64,000 bases of DNA from JACVRW01 sp040509755 (GCA_040509755.1 JBEVKF010000126.1:1-64000), one strand, 5' to 3'; shown: positions 16,750 through 24,209, counted from the stretch's first letter. Numbers and translations: made by a program. Notes: generated by a model from the letters alone, not told the origin.

Positions 16750-17253
16750 ATGGAACTGCCAGTGGCCGAACCGAAGCGAATCTGGTGGGCGCGCCCGCGC
16801 AAGCTGTGCGCGCTGGAGCGACCCGGGGGAGGGGGGAGAAATCACCGGACCGAGCGGCGACTCGGCGAGATCGCGTACCTGCGCTCGCGCGGGGTCGTGC
16901 TGGTGGTCTCGACCATGCGGACTCGGCACAACCTCCCGGCCTACGACGAGGCGGGGCTCGAGTGGCACCACGTCCCGGTCGCGGCCACCGAGGACGGCGC
17001 GGAGGCGCTCGAGGAGCTGCTCTCGCTGCTGCGCCGCGAGACGCGGCGGCGTGGCGCGATCGCGATCCACGGCGACCGCTACACGGACTTCGTGGCCGCC
17101 GCCGGCGCCGCCCACCTGCACGAGCACCGCGGCGTCGACCCAGCCCAGGCGCTCGCGCGGGCCGCTGCGGCGGGTCTGACCGTCACCGACGCCGCCTGCG
17201 CCCTGCTCGGCGTGCGCCCGGCGCAGGTGGAGGCGCTGCGGGGGGCGGCCTGA
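16750..17253 (+). CDS. Phosphatase-fold-like protein lacking the catalytic Cys
   Basis: A 167-residue protein of unknown function. The order RGVVLVVSTMRTRHN, LEWHHVPVAATE, a helix, RGAIAIHGDRYTDFVAAAG and a helical tail matches dual-specificity/tyrosine phosphatases, in which a P-loop H-C-x5-R follows the same strand. Here the loop starts H107-G108-D-R-Y, so the nucleophilic Cys would be Gly. If the fold assignment is right it is a pseudophosphatase; otherwise it is an unrelated alpha/beta protein. ATG at 16750. The gene ends ahead of a strong hairpin that separates it from the convergent HAD gene. Confidence 0.7.
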   Translation: MELPVAEPKRIWWARPRKLCALERPGGGGRNHRTERRLGEIAYLRSRGVVLVVSTMRTRHNLPAYDEAGLEWHHVPVAATEDGAEALEELLSLLRRETRRRGAIAIHGDRYTDFVAAAGAAHLHEHRGVDPAQALARAAAAGLTVTDAACALLGVRPAQVEALRGAA

Positions 17254-17295
17254 TGGCCGGGAGCTCGGCGACGTGCATCCGGTTGCGCGCGTGGG

Positions 17296-17348
17296 CCGAA
17301 GCGTGTCGACTTTCTGTCCCAGGCGGTCAACAAGTCGACAAGCTTCCG
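17296..17348. terminator. Long hairpin between convergent genes
   Basis: The left arm 17296-17312 and right arm 17332-17348 are complementary over 17 positions with two mismatches; the inner 9 bp (TGTCGACTT / AAGTCGACA) are perfect. The loop is 19 nt. It sits in the 146-bp gap between stops at 17253 and 17400, so it can serve both directions. There is no T-run, as is common in actinobacterial terminators. A protein-binding operator is the alternative. I see nothing else in the gap. Confidence 0.6.
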
Positions 17349-17399
17349 AAGACGGGCCCGCGCGCCCAGGCCGTGATCCTCGTCCCGGAGGGTCGCCCA

Positions 17400-18194
17400 C
17401 TACTCCACGAGCAGCCGCGCCAGCGTCTGCGCGACCGCGACCGGCTGGGGCTCGATGCCGTCGAGGGCCGATCGTTCGCCGCCGCCGCTGAGCACGTAGG
17501 CGGCGTCGAGGTCCGCGGCCGCCGCGGCCGCCAGGTCGGAGTCCACGCGGTCGCCGACCACGAGCGTTCGCCCCTCGCCGAGGCGGTCGAGGGCGGTCAG
17601 GAACAGTTGCGGCTCGGGCTTTCCGACCAGGAGCGCCGTGCTCTTGGTGGCGTACTCCACGGCGGCCAGCAGAGCGCCCGTGCCGGGCCAGTGGCCATCC
17701 GGCTGCGGATAGGTGGGGTCGCGTGCCGTGGCAAGGAGGTCCGCGCCGCGCATTACCGCCTGGACGGCGTTGCGCAGGTCGTCGTAGACCAGGTCGGTGG
17801 TGCCGGCAACGATCACGACCTCGGCCCGCGAGGCGAGGTCGGTCGAGTTGAGCACCTTCAGGCCGGCGGCGGACACGTGGCGCAACATCGCCGCGGTGCC
17901 GATCACGAAGGCGGTGCGCCCGGTGTAGGTGTCGGCGAGCACGTGCTGCATGGCGCCACCGACGGTGACAACGTCGCGCAGCGAGGCCTTCACTCCGATC
18001 CCCCAGAGCTGCGCCAGCAGGTCCTCAGTGGACTCATAGGCGTTGTTGGTTGCGAAGGCGATGCCCTTTTCCGCGGCGCGCAGTGCGTCGAGCGCTTTGG
18101 CCACCCCCGGTGTGGGCTGCCCGCCAACCCAGACGCAGCCATCGAGGTCGAGGATGAATTGGTCGTAGCGGGCGGCGAGGGGGGTGAGCGACAC
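17400..18194 (-). CDS. HAD-superfamily sugar/nucleotide phosphatase (NagD/PGP type)
   Basis: A 264-residue HAD phosphatase of subclass IIA. Motif I is DLDGCVWVG, where the second Asp of the usual D-x-D-G is kept. Motif II is FATNNA, motif III is LLVGKPEPQLF with its Lys, and motif IV is VVGDRVDSDLAAA. Relatives dephosphorylate phosphoglycolate, NMPs or p-nitrophenyl phosphate. GTG at 18194 lies 6 nt behind TAGGCT, in a symmetric divergent promoter shared with the cyclophilin gene. Confidence 0.88.
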   Translation of the reverse strand: MSLTPLAARYDQFILDLDGCVWVGGQPTPGVAKALDALRAAEKGIAFATNNAYESTEDLLAQLWGIGVKASLRDVVTVGGAMQHVLADTYTGRTAFVIGTAAMLRHVSAAGLKVLNSTDLASRAEVVIVAGTTDLVYDDLRNAVQAVMRGADLLATARDPTYPQPDGHWPGTGALLAAVEYATKSTALLVGKPEPQLFLTALDRLGEGRTLVVGDRVDSDLAAAAAADLDAAYVLSGGGERSALDGIEPQPVAVAQTLARLLVE

Positions 18195-18199
18195 GTCGC

Positions 18200-18206
18200 T
18201 AGCCTA
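18200..18206. promoter_or_regulatory. Symmetric bidirectional -10 element TAGCCTA
   Basis: Read rightward it gives TAGCCT (18200-18205), 8 nt before GTG 18214. Read leftward it gives TAGGCT (18206-18201), 6 nt before GTG 18194. The divergent genes are only 19 bp apart, so a single 7-bp element appears to start both leaderless messages. Confidence 0.55.
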
Positions 18207-18213
18207 CGCGCCC

Positions 18214-18918
18214 GTGTTCCGGCCGCTCATGGTGCTGCTCTTCCTGGTGGCATTCGCCTTCGCCGCCTGCGGTGACGACGACGAGCCGAGCTCGCAGGGC
18301 TCGAGCGACGGCGCGCCCGCACAGACAGAGGAGCAGGCGCAGCAGAAAGAGAGCGGCGGCTGCGAGACGGTCGAGGCACCGGCGCCCAAGCCCGACGGCG
18401 GCGCGAAGAAGCCCAAGCGCGCGCTCGCGGCCGGTGCGAAGTACGACGTGGTCATGCGGACGAGCTGCGGCGAGATCACCATTCGGCTCGACCAGAAGAC
18501 GTCTCCCAAGACCGCGGCGTCGTTTGCCAACCTCGTGGACACCGGCTTCTACGACGGGACCGCCTTCCACCGCATCGTTCCGGGCTTCGTCATCCAGGGG
18601 GGCGACCCCACCGGCACGGGCAGCGGTGGGCCGGGCTACTCCACGCGGGACGTCCCGCCGCAGGACACGGTCTACACCCAGGGCGTCGTGGCCATGGCGA
18701 AGACGGCCACCGAGCCGCCCGGCACGTCGGGCAGCCAGTTCTACATCGTGACCGCCCCCGACGCCGGCCTGCCACCCGAGTACGCGGTGCTCGGGAAGGT
18801 CGTGGCGGGCCAGGACGTGGTCGACGCGATCGGCGAGCTGGGCGATCCGGCCAGCGGAGGGGCCGGGACTCCGCTTCAGCCGGTGGTCATCGAGAGCGCG
18901 GAGCTCGTAAAGGGCTGA
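18214..18918 (+). CDS. Cyclophilin-type peptidyl-prolyl isomerase, lipoprotein
   Basis: A 234-residue exported PPIase. A hydrophobic signal segment ends in a lipobox-like AFAAC, so lipid anchoring at the outer face of the membrane is likely. A low-complexity linker rich in Ser, Gln and Glu follows, then a cyclophilin domain of about 160 residues with FHRIVPGFVIQGGDPTGTG, MAKTATEPPGTSGSQFYI and YAVLGKVV. The FHRI Arg and the SQFYI segment are the active-site landmarks. GTG at 18214 is chosen because it follows the TAGCCT box by 8 nt; an earlier GTG at 18184 would overlap the divergent HAD gene. Confidence 0.9.
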   Translation: MFRPLMVLLFLVAFAFAACGDDDEPSSQGSSDGAPAQTEEQAQQKESGGCETVEAPAPKPDGGAKKPKRALAAGAKYDVVMRTSCGEITIRLDQKTSPKTAASFANLVDTGFYDGTAFHRIVPGFVIQGGDPTGTGSGGPGYSTRDVPPQDTVYTQGVVAMAKTATEPPGTSGSQFYIVTAPDAGLPPEYAVLGKVVAGQDVVDAIGELGDPASGGAGTPLQPVVIESAELVKG

Positions 18919-18928
18919 AGCGGGTCGG

Positions 18929-18934
18929 TAGATT
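18929..18934 (+). promoter_or_regulatory. -10 element TAGATT for the thioredoxin-like gene
   Basis: TAGATT lies in the 23-bp gap after the cyclophilin stop and 7 nt before the ATG at 18942, giving the gene its own leaderless-type promoter. Confidence 0.48.
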
Positions 18935-18941
18935 CGAAGCA

Positions 18942-19673
18942 ATGCCCTTCGACGTGACCGACGCGGACTTCGACCAACGGGTGCTCGAGCGCTCGTCGGA
19001 GCTGCCCGTCCTGGTGGACTTCTGGGCCGACTGGTGCCAGCCCTGTCATGCGCTGGCCCCGTTGATCGAGCGGGCGGTGGCGGCGCATGAGGGCAAGATC
19101 GAGCTGGCGAAGCTCGATGTCGACGCCAACCAGGCCACGGCCGCCCGCTACGCGGTGCGCGGCCTTCCCACGGTCAAGGCATTCCGCGACGGGCGCGTGG
19201 AGAGCGAGTTCAGCGGTGCCCAGCCGGCCGTAGCCGTCGAGCGTTTCGTCGACGCCCTCGTGCCCTCCGAGGCCGACGAGCTGGTCGGCGGGGGCGACGA
19301 GGACGCGCTGCGGCAAGCCCTCGAGCTCGAGCCCGACCACCCGGTGGCTCGCCGCGAGCTGGGGCGGCTGATGCTCGGCCGCGGAGAGACCTCGGAGGCG
19401 CTCGAGCTGCTCGATGGCGTGGTGGGCGACTTCGTCGCGGACGGCCTCGCCGCACGCGCGCAACTGGCCGGCGACCCCGAGCTCGACGCGGCCTTCGAGG
19501 CGTGGGACGCGGGCGACCCCGGCACGGCGCTCGAGACGCTCCAGGTGGCGCTGCTCGACCCCGAGCGGCGGGACCTCGTGCGGCGCGTGATGGTTGCGAT
19601 CTTCACAGAGCTCGGCGCGGATGATCCGCTCGCGAGCGAGCACCGGCGCCGGCTCGCGGCGGCGCTCTACTAG
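18942..19673 (+). CDS. Thioredoxin-domain protein with C-terminal TPR-like region (CnoX/YbbN-like)
   Basis: A 243-residue protein. Residues 1-110 form a thioredoxin fold with active site WCQPC (WADWCQPCHAL) and the cis-Pro loop RGLPTVKAF. Residues 115-243 are helical with TPR-like repeats, as in CnoX/YbbN, redox chaperones that hand clients to other folding machines. The C-x-x-C is intact, unlike E. coli YbbN. It lacks a signal peptide, so it acts in the cytoplasm. Its TAG stop shares a CTAG with the convergent membrane protein gene. Confidence 0.9.
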   Translation: MPFDVTDADFDQRVLERSSELPVLVDFWADWCQPCHALAPLIERAVAAHEGKIELAKLDVDANQATAARYAVRGLPTVKAFRDGRVESEFSGAQPAVAVERFVDALVPSEADELVGGGDEDALRQALELEPDHPVARRELGRLMLGRGETSEALELLDGVVGDFVADGLAARAQLAGDPELDAAFEAWDAGDPGTALETLQVALLDPERRDLVRRVMVAIFTELGADDPLASEHRRRLAAALY

Positions 19674-20287
19674 CGCGGCGCGGCGCCGCCCGCCCTGGCC
19701 TCGCGCGCCCGCGCTTGGCGCCTTCGGCCGAACAGAACCAGCACCCCGACCACCACCACCAGAAGCACGAAGCCGAAGAAGATCGCGCTTCCCAGTCCGA
19801 CGCCGCCGAAGGGCAGCGTGACCAGCAGGACAAGACCGGTGCCGATGGCCAGAACGCCCAGGACGAGCAGGATCAGAAGGACGATGCCGCGGATCCGGGC
19901 GAGCAGGCCGGCGCTGGCGGGCGGGATCAGCAGCCCCATCATCCGCAACAAGAACATCTGGCGGCCGGAGGGCGCCTCCTGGCCGAGCTTCTCCATCGCC
20001 GCCTTCAACTCATCCGGCTTGCGCTCGGCGAGCGCCATGGAGGCCTTCATCATCTGCCGCAGTGCGGGGCGCTCCTGGGGATGGCACCCGGCGAGCGCCT
20101 CGTTGAAGTACTGACGGGCGGCGTCGACGTCGTAGCGCTCGGCCGCACGGGCGCCGAGTATCGCCTTGGCCGCCACGCGGTGCTTTGACTCGCTCTGCAG
20201 TTGCTCGTCGGTCCGGCTTTCGAGCTGCGGGATCGCGGCGAGCGCCCCGACCTGCATCTGCATCTTCATCTGCTTCTGCTTGGCCAC
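19670..20287 (-). CDS. Membrane protein with TPR-like N-terminal region
   Basis: A 205-residue protein of unknown function. The Met/Lys/Gln-rich start (MAKQKQMKMQMQ) and a helical region of about 110 residues, with AARQYFNEALAGCHPQERP resembling one or two TPR units, precede two transmembrane segments (about 132-152 and 160-188) and a short basic tail. The helical domain is probably cytoplasmic. ATG at 20287. The stop overlaps the thioredoxin-like gene stop in CTAG. Confidence 0.75.
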   Translation of the reverse strand: MAKQKQMKMQMQVGALAAIPQLESRTDEQLQSESKHRVAAKAILGARAAERYDVDAARQYFNEALAGCHPQERPALRQMMKASMALAERKPDELKAAMEKLGQEAPSGRQMFLLRMMGLLIPPASAGLLARIRGIVLLILLVLGVLAIGTGLVLLVTLPFGGVGLGSAIFFGFVLLVVVVGVLVLFGRRRQARAREARAGGAAPR

Positions 20288-20329
20288 CCCCAGAGAGTCT
20301 GCCAGACTAGGACCGCCCGGCTGGGAACC

Positions 20330-20647
20330 TCAGTCCTCGTCGGGGCGGTCGTGCGTGCGCGCGTCGTCGCCCTCGCCGTACTCGGCGCCGGACAGGTCGC
20401 TCTCGCGTTCGCCCGTAAAGGCATCGCGGCTGGGGTCGCGCAGGTGAACCGCGCCGTGCTCGGCGTTCTCGCGCAGGTCCTCCTCCGCCAACTCGAAGCC
20501 CTCGGCCTCGCCGCCGCCGGCTTCGTCCACCGGCCGGCGCGCCGGATCCTCGTCGCCGGGCGCCCGGCCTCCGATCGCGCCCGCGTCGTACGCGGCGGCC
20601 TCCGCTTCGCGACTCTCCCTGATGTCCTGTGGGTCTCGTTCGGTCAT
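20330..20647 (-). CDS. Small acidic hydrophilic protein, unknown function
   Basis: A 105-residue protein made mostly of Asp, Glu, Arg, Gly and Ala, with no membrane segment and probably largely disordered (for example DEDPARRPVDEAGGGEAEGF). No family is recognised. Codon positions show the usual G/C bias at position three, which supports coding. ATG at 20647, divergent from the small membrane protein at 20701 with 53 bp between them. A spurious open frame is the main alternative. Confidence 0.5.
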   Translation of the reverse strand: MTERDPQDIRESREAEAAAYDAGAIGGRAPGDEDPARRPVDEAGGGEAEGFELAEEDLRENAEHGAVHLRDPSRDAFTGERESDLSGAEYGEGDDARTHDRPDED

Positions 20648-20700
20648 TGCGGAGTCAGTAGCCGGTTTCGGGAGCCCGGAAACATGGGTAGCAGGACGCC

Positions 20701-20943
20701 ATGACTATCGGAATCATCGTTGGCGTCTGCATCCTGTTGCTGGTGTTGGGGTTTCTCCTGCCGCGGCTCTCGCGTGAGCCCCAGAAGGGCGTCGACCGCA
20801 CCCTGGGCGTCGGCCAGCGCACCGGCGGCAAAGCCCCCGGCATCATCGGACGGCTGTTCTCCAAGTCGTTCGGCACGTCGCGCAAGGCGACGAACAAGAG
20901 CGCCGAGACCGGCCGCCGCGGCCGCGGCAAGCTGCCCCTCTAG
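20701..20943 (+). CDS. Small single-span membrane protein
   Basis: An 80-residue protein with one N-terminal transmembrane helix (residues 3-20, GIIVGVCILLLVLGFLLP) and a strongly basic cytoplasmic tail ending RRGRGKLPL. No family is recognised. ATG at 20701 with a TAGCAG-like box 6 nt before it. Its stop directly abuts the stop of the convergent DivIVA-like gene (20943/20944). Confidence 0.65.
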   Translation: MTIGIIVGVCILLLVLGFLLPRLSREPQKGVDRTLGVGQRTGGKAPGIIGRLFSKSFGTSRKATNKSAETGRRGRGKLPL

Positions 20944-21762
20944 TCAGTCGCGGGGCTCGGGGTCCGAATCCTCGGGCTCTGATTCCGAGCCCTCGTCTTC
21001 GGCTCCGCCGGGAAGCGCCTCGAGCTCAACCGTGTGACCCGGCTCGTCGGCCGCGGAGGCATCTTCGGCGACGGGCTCGAGCCAGTAGGCCTCCGCCTCG
21101 TCACCCGCGGTCTCGTCCTCGCCGGAATCGACGCGATATGGCTCGGTCCCGCCGTCGACGGGATCGAAATCGATCGGCTGCGGCCCGTTTGCCTCGCCCG
21201 ATAGGCCGATCGGGCCGGCGAACTGGTCTTCGGAGGTCGCGGGCTCCGGCTCCAGGTCATCGCGCGCCAGCGGCTCTGGCATCTTCACCCGCTCGAGCGC
21301 GTCGTCGGATAGGCCCAGGACCTCGTCGGCCAGCGCGCGAATGTCCTCGATCAGGCTTTGGCGCTGGTCCCACAGCCGACGGGTGTCGACCACGATCTGC
21401 TCCGAATAGATGTCCGCGTCACGTCGCACGATCTCGGCCTCGCGCTCGGCCGCCTGGATGATGCTCTCGGCGTCGGCCTGTGAGCGGGCGGTGAGCTCAG
21501 CCGCGGTCGCGTTTGCGCGCTGGAGGATCCCGGCTGTCTGCACACCCACCTCGTCCAGGGCATTCTGGACCACGTCCTCGCGAGACTGCCTGGACTCGAG
21601 GTCCGCCACCAAGGCTCGAACCTCGGCGAGGAAGTCGTCGACAGAGCGCCGGTCATATCCACGCACCGCGAGCGGGAAGCTCACATCCTGCAGCCGGTCG
21701 ACCGTGGATGACCCGCGCTGGAAGCGCGGGGGTTGGGTGTCGCTGGTCTCCGAATAGGCCAT
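20944..21762 (-). CDS. DivIVA-domain coiled-coil protein
   Basis: A 272-residue cytoplasmic protein with an N-terminal DivIVA domain: LQDVSFPLAVRGYDRRSVDDFLAEV carries the F-x(n)-GYD-x2-x-VD-x-FL signature that recognises curved membrane. A coiled coil of about 110 residues follows, rich in Ala, Glu and Gln, then an acidic, disordered tail ending in EDEGSESEPEDSDPEPRD. DivIVA proteins organise polar growth and division in actinobacteria. This one has a longer N-terminal extension and an acidic tail unlike canonical Wag31, so it may be a paralogue. ATG at 21762 lies 7 nt behind CATACT. Confidence 0.85.
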   Translation of the reverse strand: MAYSETSDTQPPRFQRGSSTVDRLQDVSFPLAVRGYDRRSVDDFLAEVRALVADLESRQSREDVVQNALDEVGVQTAGILQRANATAAELTARSQADAESIIQAAEREAEIVRRDADIYSEQIVVDTRRLWDQRQSLIEDIRALADEVLGLSDDALERVKMPEPLARDDLEPEPATSEDQFAGPIGLSGEANGPQPIDFDPVDGGTEPYRVDSGEDETAGDEAEAYWLEPVAEDASAADEPGHTVELEALPGGAEDEGSESEPEDSDPEPRD

Positions 21763-21769
21763 GACGTGC

Positions 21770-21775
21770 AGTATG
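21770..21775 (-). promoter_or_regulatory. -10 element CATACT for the DivIVA-like gene
   Basis: On the minus strand CATACT is followed by 7 nt and ATG 21762. It differs from consensus TATACT only at the first base. Confidence 0.5.
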
Positions 21776-21797
21776 GCTCGCGGTCGGACGGTCTGCA

Positions 21798-22748
21798 CTA
21801 CGGGCGGGCGGGTTTTACTCGGAACCCCGTCTTGCTGCCCCGTCCGCGGGAGAACGTTCCGGTCGTGGCGTTGAGCACCCACGGCCGCGGGAGGGTGCCC
21901 GCATAGTCCTCCAGGAAGGAGGTGAACCGCGCCGACGCCTGCGCGCAGGAGAGGCCGCCTCCGCTCAGCAAGGTGATCCTGTAGGGCCCCTTGGCGAGCC
22001 GGAGCTTCCCGATCCGGTCGTTGTGGAGGACCCGGAAGGTGCTCGGACAGCGGTTGCCCGTGGGGTGCGTCCCGCCACCGCCGCCGCTCGGGCTCGGGGG
22101 TCCCACGAGCTCCTTGATGCGGAAGCCGACGTTGCGTCCGCCGCGCATGAACGACCCGGTCTCGGGGTCGAGGAACCATGGGCTCGGGAGGATGCCGTCG
22201 AAGTCCTGCAGGAACTGGGCCAGGTCCCGGGCCGACTGGGAGCACGTGATTCGTCCGACCGAAAGCAGCGTGATCAGGTAGTTGCCTTTGGGAATCTTGA
22301 ACAGGCCGATCCGGTCGTTGTGAAGCACCCTGAATGTCCCCGGGCAGGCGGCGCCGACAGGATGGTGCCCACCGCCGCCACCACCGCTGGAGGCCGGCGC
22401 CACGCTGAAGCCGACTGAGCTCGAGCCGCGCCTGAACGTGCCCAGGCCGGTTCCCTGCACGCTATAGCGCCATGGACGCGGAAGCTTGCCGTCCCAGTCC
22501 TCGAGAAACTGGCGGAAGTAGTCGGAGGCGTGCGCGCAGCTGAGCGAGGCCGAGTTGCGCAGCGTGAGCGTGTACGCGCCGGCGGGCAGCGACAGCGACC
22601 CGACCTTGTCGTCGTGGAGCACCTGGAAGGTTGCCGGACACGCCGCCGGCGTGCCGCTCTGCGCCGAGGCGGCTGCGGGCGACGCGAGGGCGATCGCGAC
22701 AACGATGGTGGCCAGGGCCAGTGGCAGAAGGCGAATCCGTTCGAGCAT
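21798..22748 (-). CDS. Exported protein with three copies of an unrecognised ~80-residue domain
   Basis: A 316-residue secreted protein: signal peptide 1-29 (ending AASAQ), then three homologous units starting at about residues 37, 135 and 233. Each unit begins C-P-x-T-F-x-V-L-H, has a second Cys exactly 34 residues later, and continues F-L-E/Q-D-x-x-G-x-L-P-x-P-W, then T-G-x-F-x-R-G and G-F. Gly-rich linkers (about 118-134 and 215-232) join them. The two Cys per unit probably form a disulfide. I do not recognise the domain. It could bind a wall polymer or ligand, but nothing proves that. ATG at 22748 follows TAGGTT by 6 nt. Confidence 0.8.
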   Translation of the reverse strand: MLERIRLLPLALATIVVAIALASPAAASAQSGTPAACPATFQVLHDDKVGSLSLPAGAYTLTLRNSASLSCAHASDYFRQFLEDWDGKLPRPWRYSVQGTGLGTFRRGSSSVGFSVAPASSGGGGGGHHPVGAACPGTFRVLHNDRIGLFKIPKGNYLITLLSVGRITCSQSARDLAQFLQDFDGILPSPWFLDPETGSFMRGGRNVGFRIKELVGPPSPSGGGGGTHPTGNRCPSTFRVLHNDRIGKLRLAKGPYRITLLSGGGLSCAQASARFTSFLEDYAGTLPRPWVLNATTGTFSRGRGSKTGFRVKPARP

Positions 22749-22754
22749 GGCGCG

Positions 22755-22760
22755 AACCTA
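22755..22760 (-). promoter_or_regulatory. -10 element TAGGTT for the three-repeat protein
   Basis: On the minus strand TAGGTT is followed by 6 nt and ATG 22748; no ribosome-binding site fits between, so the message is probably leaderless. Confidence 0.5.
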
Positions 22761-22812
22761 ACAAATTCGACCCAGGTTTACGTAACCGTCCTTATCGAGC
22801 GTTGATCTCGAG

Positions 22813-23268
22813 TTATTCCGGCCTCAACCCCGGGACATCGAGGCCGGGCTCCTCCGGGGTGAGCCCAGGCGCGTAATCGCGCACCCAGAAGCTGCCGTCC
22901 TCGAGCATCTCGTTGATCTCCGGCGCCCTCATCGTGCTCACGATCAGGACGCGCGCGGGCTCACCCGAGTTGTTGTCGAGCCTGTGAGCGCCGGAGCGGC
23001 CCGCCGGACATGCGACCACGTCTCCCGGCCCGAGGCCGCGGGACTCGCCGTCGCCGGCGGTCAGCTCGAGCCGCCCGGCCAGCACGATCAGCAGCTCCTC
23101 GTTTGCGTAGTGCGCGTGCAGCGGAAACGTGGCCGCTCCGGCGGGCACCTCGAACAGCGAGGCGCCGAGGTCGCGCGCCCCGGCCTGGCGGGCGATTCGC
23201 GCGCGGCGCCAGCGAAACGGCGGATCGTGGCGCTCGGCGTCCCACTCGGGTTCGAACACGTTCGGCAT
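22813..23268 (-). CDS. Cupin-domain protein
   Basis: A 151-residue single-domain cupin. Motif 1 reads FPLHAHYANEELLIVLAGRLEL, where H-x-H and Glu are metal ligands. Motif 2 reads PGDVVACPAGRSGAHRLDN with the fourth His. A metal is therefore likely. The substrate is unknown; relatives include sugar isomerases, dioxygenases and small ligand sensors. ATG at 23268 lies 5 nt after the stop of the small upstream gene, so the two are co-transcribed. Confidence 0.85.
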   Translation of the reverse strand: MPNVFEPEWDAERHDPPFRWRRARIARQAGARDLGASLFEVPAGAATFPLHAHYANEELLIVLAGRLELTAGDGESRGLGPGDVVACPAGRSGAHRLDNNSGEPARVLIVSTMRAPEINEMLEDGSFWVRDYAPGLTPEEPGLDVPGLRPE

Positions 23269-23273
23269 CGGCG

Positions 23274-23546
23274 TCAGGGCGCTGGATCGAGCCGGCCCGC
23301 AAGGGACAGCTGGCCCTTGGCGACCTCGAGCGGAACGCCGTCGTCGTCGACGGGTCCGCGCCGCGAGCGGCGGTGCTGCCAGTGGTCGATCACCTCGCGG
23401 GCCGAGGCGTGGCGGTAGCTGATGCCCCGCTCGAGCGGCTCGAGCTCGATGACTCCGGCCTTGATCTGCCCGACCCGTCCGTGAAAGCGCCGGCCTCCCT
23501 TGGAGACCAGGACGATGTCGCCGGTCCGGATGCTCTCGAGCCTCAC
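23274..23546 (-). CDS. Small beta-barrel-like protein, unknown function
   Basis: A 90-residue protein. The first half (IRTGDIVLVSKGGRRFHGRVGQIKAGVIELEPL) has the strand pattern of an SH3-like barrel; the second half is basic and less ordered. No family is recognised. GTG at 23546 lies 9 nt behind TACAGT (23561-23556). It is followed at once by the cupin gene, which suggests a two-gene unit. Confidence 0.6.
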   Translation of the reverse strand: MRLESIRTGDIVLVSKGGRRFHGRVGQIKAGVIELEPLERGISYRHASAREVIDHWQHRRSRRGPVDDDGVPLEVAKGQLSLAGRLDPAP

Positions 23547-23571
23547 CCCACGGCCACTGTAGCCGAGGTCG

Positions 23572-24192
23572 TCAGGCCGCCGGAGCGGCGGCGGCCAGCT
23601 CGGCGGCGTCCGCTGCGTTGGTCACCGGACAGCGCCCGGCCGTGTGCCCGCACGCGTCGGCGTCGCACAGCCGGCAGATGTTCCCGGCGGCGGCGCGGCC
23701 GTCGGTAAGGGTCGCCAGCAGCTTCTCGTGGAGGCGGGTCAGGTCTGCCCGCTCTTGCGCCGTCAGACCTGCGAGCGCGGCTTGCAGGGCATTCTCGCGC
23801 GCTGTCAGCGCCCGGGCGGCGGCACGATGCCCGGCGGGCGTCAGCTCCATGGCCACCGAGCGGCGGTCGCGGCCCCGCCGCCGGCGGGCGAGCCGCGCCT
23901 CGGCCAGGCGGTCCACCACACGCACCGCGGCGGAGTGCGTCAGCCCGAGCGGTCCGCGCAGCGAATCGATCGGCTTTCCCTCGAGATAGCCGGCGAGACT
24001 GACGAGCGCCGCCGGAGCCGAGCCGCCATGGCCCGCTCCGGCCTCGACGGCTGACCGCATCCGGTCGTTGACGGCAAGCGTCACGGCGCCGAGCAGATTG
24101 GCCTCGCGCGCCCTGGGATCGGCCCCCTCGACCACCGTGGCCTTCAACGGTCCCCTCGCTCGGACTTCACCGCTGGCACCCGACATGTGCAT
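23572..24192 (-). CDS. MarR-family regulator with C-terminal Cys cluster
   Basis: A winged-helix MarR-type regulator of about 206 residues. The recognition region includes SLRGPLGLTHSAAVRVVDRLAEARLARRRRGRDRRSVAMELT, with the typical wing. The C-terminal tail carries four Cys in CRLCDADACGHTAGRCPVT, which could bind a metal or sense oxidation; similar tails occur in a MarR subfamily. The start is ATG 24192 (M-H-M) or ATG 24186. A 14-bp perfect palindrome lies just upstream, between this gene and the divergent membrane protein gene, and is the likely autoregulatory site. Confidence 0.85.
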   Translation of the reverse strand: MHMSGASGEVRARGPLKATVVEGADPRAREANLLGAVTLAVNDRMRSAVEAGAGHGGSAPAALVSLAGYLEGKPIDSLRGPLGLTHSAAVRVVDRLAEARLARRRRGRDRRSVAMELTPAGHRAAARALTARENALQAALAGLTAQERADLTRLHEKLLATLTDGRAAAGNICRLCDADACGHTAGRCPVTNAADAAELAAAAPAA

Positions 24193-24195
24193 GCC

Positions 24196-24209
24196 GCATA
24201 CATGTATGC
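24196..24209. promoter_or_regulatory. 14-bp palindrome, candidate MarR operator
   Basis: GCATACATGTATGC is a perfect palindrome only 3 bp from the MarR start and 9 bp from the divergent ATG at 24219. It covers most of the rightward -10 box TATGCT. MarR proteins usually bind such sites as dimers to control themselves and a divergent neighbour. Confidence 0.65.

Noticed and set aside
22778..22785. TTACGTAA palindrome upstream of the three-repeat protein
   Set aside because: Eight bp only, flanks not symmetric in register, and no regulator nearby; chance is a fair explanation.
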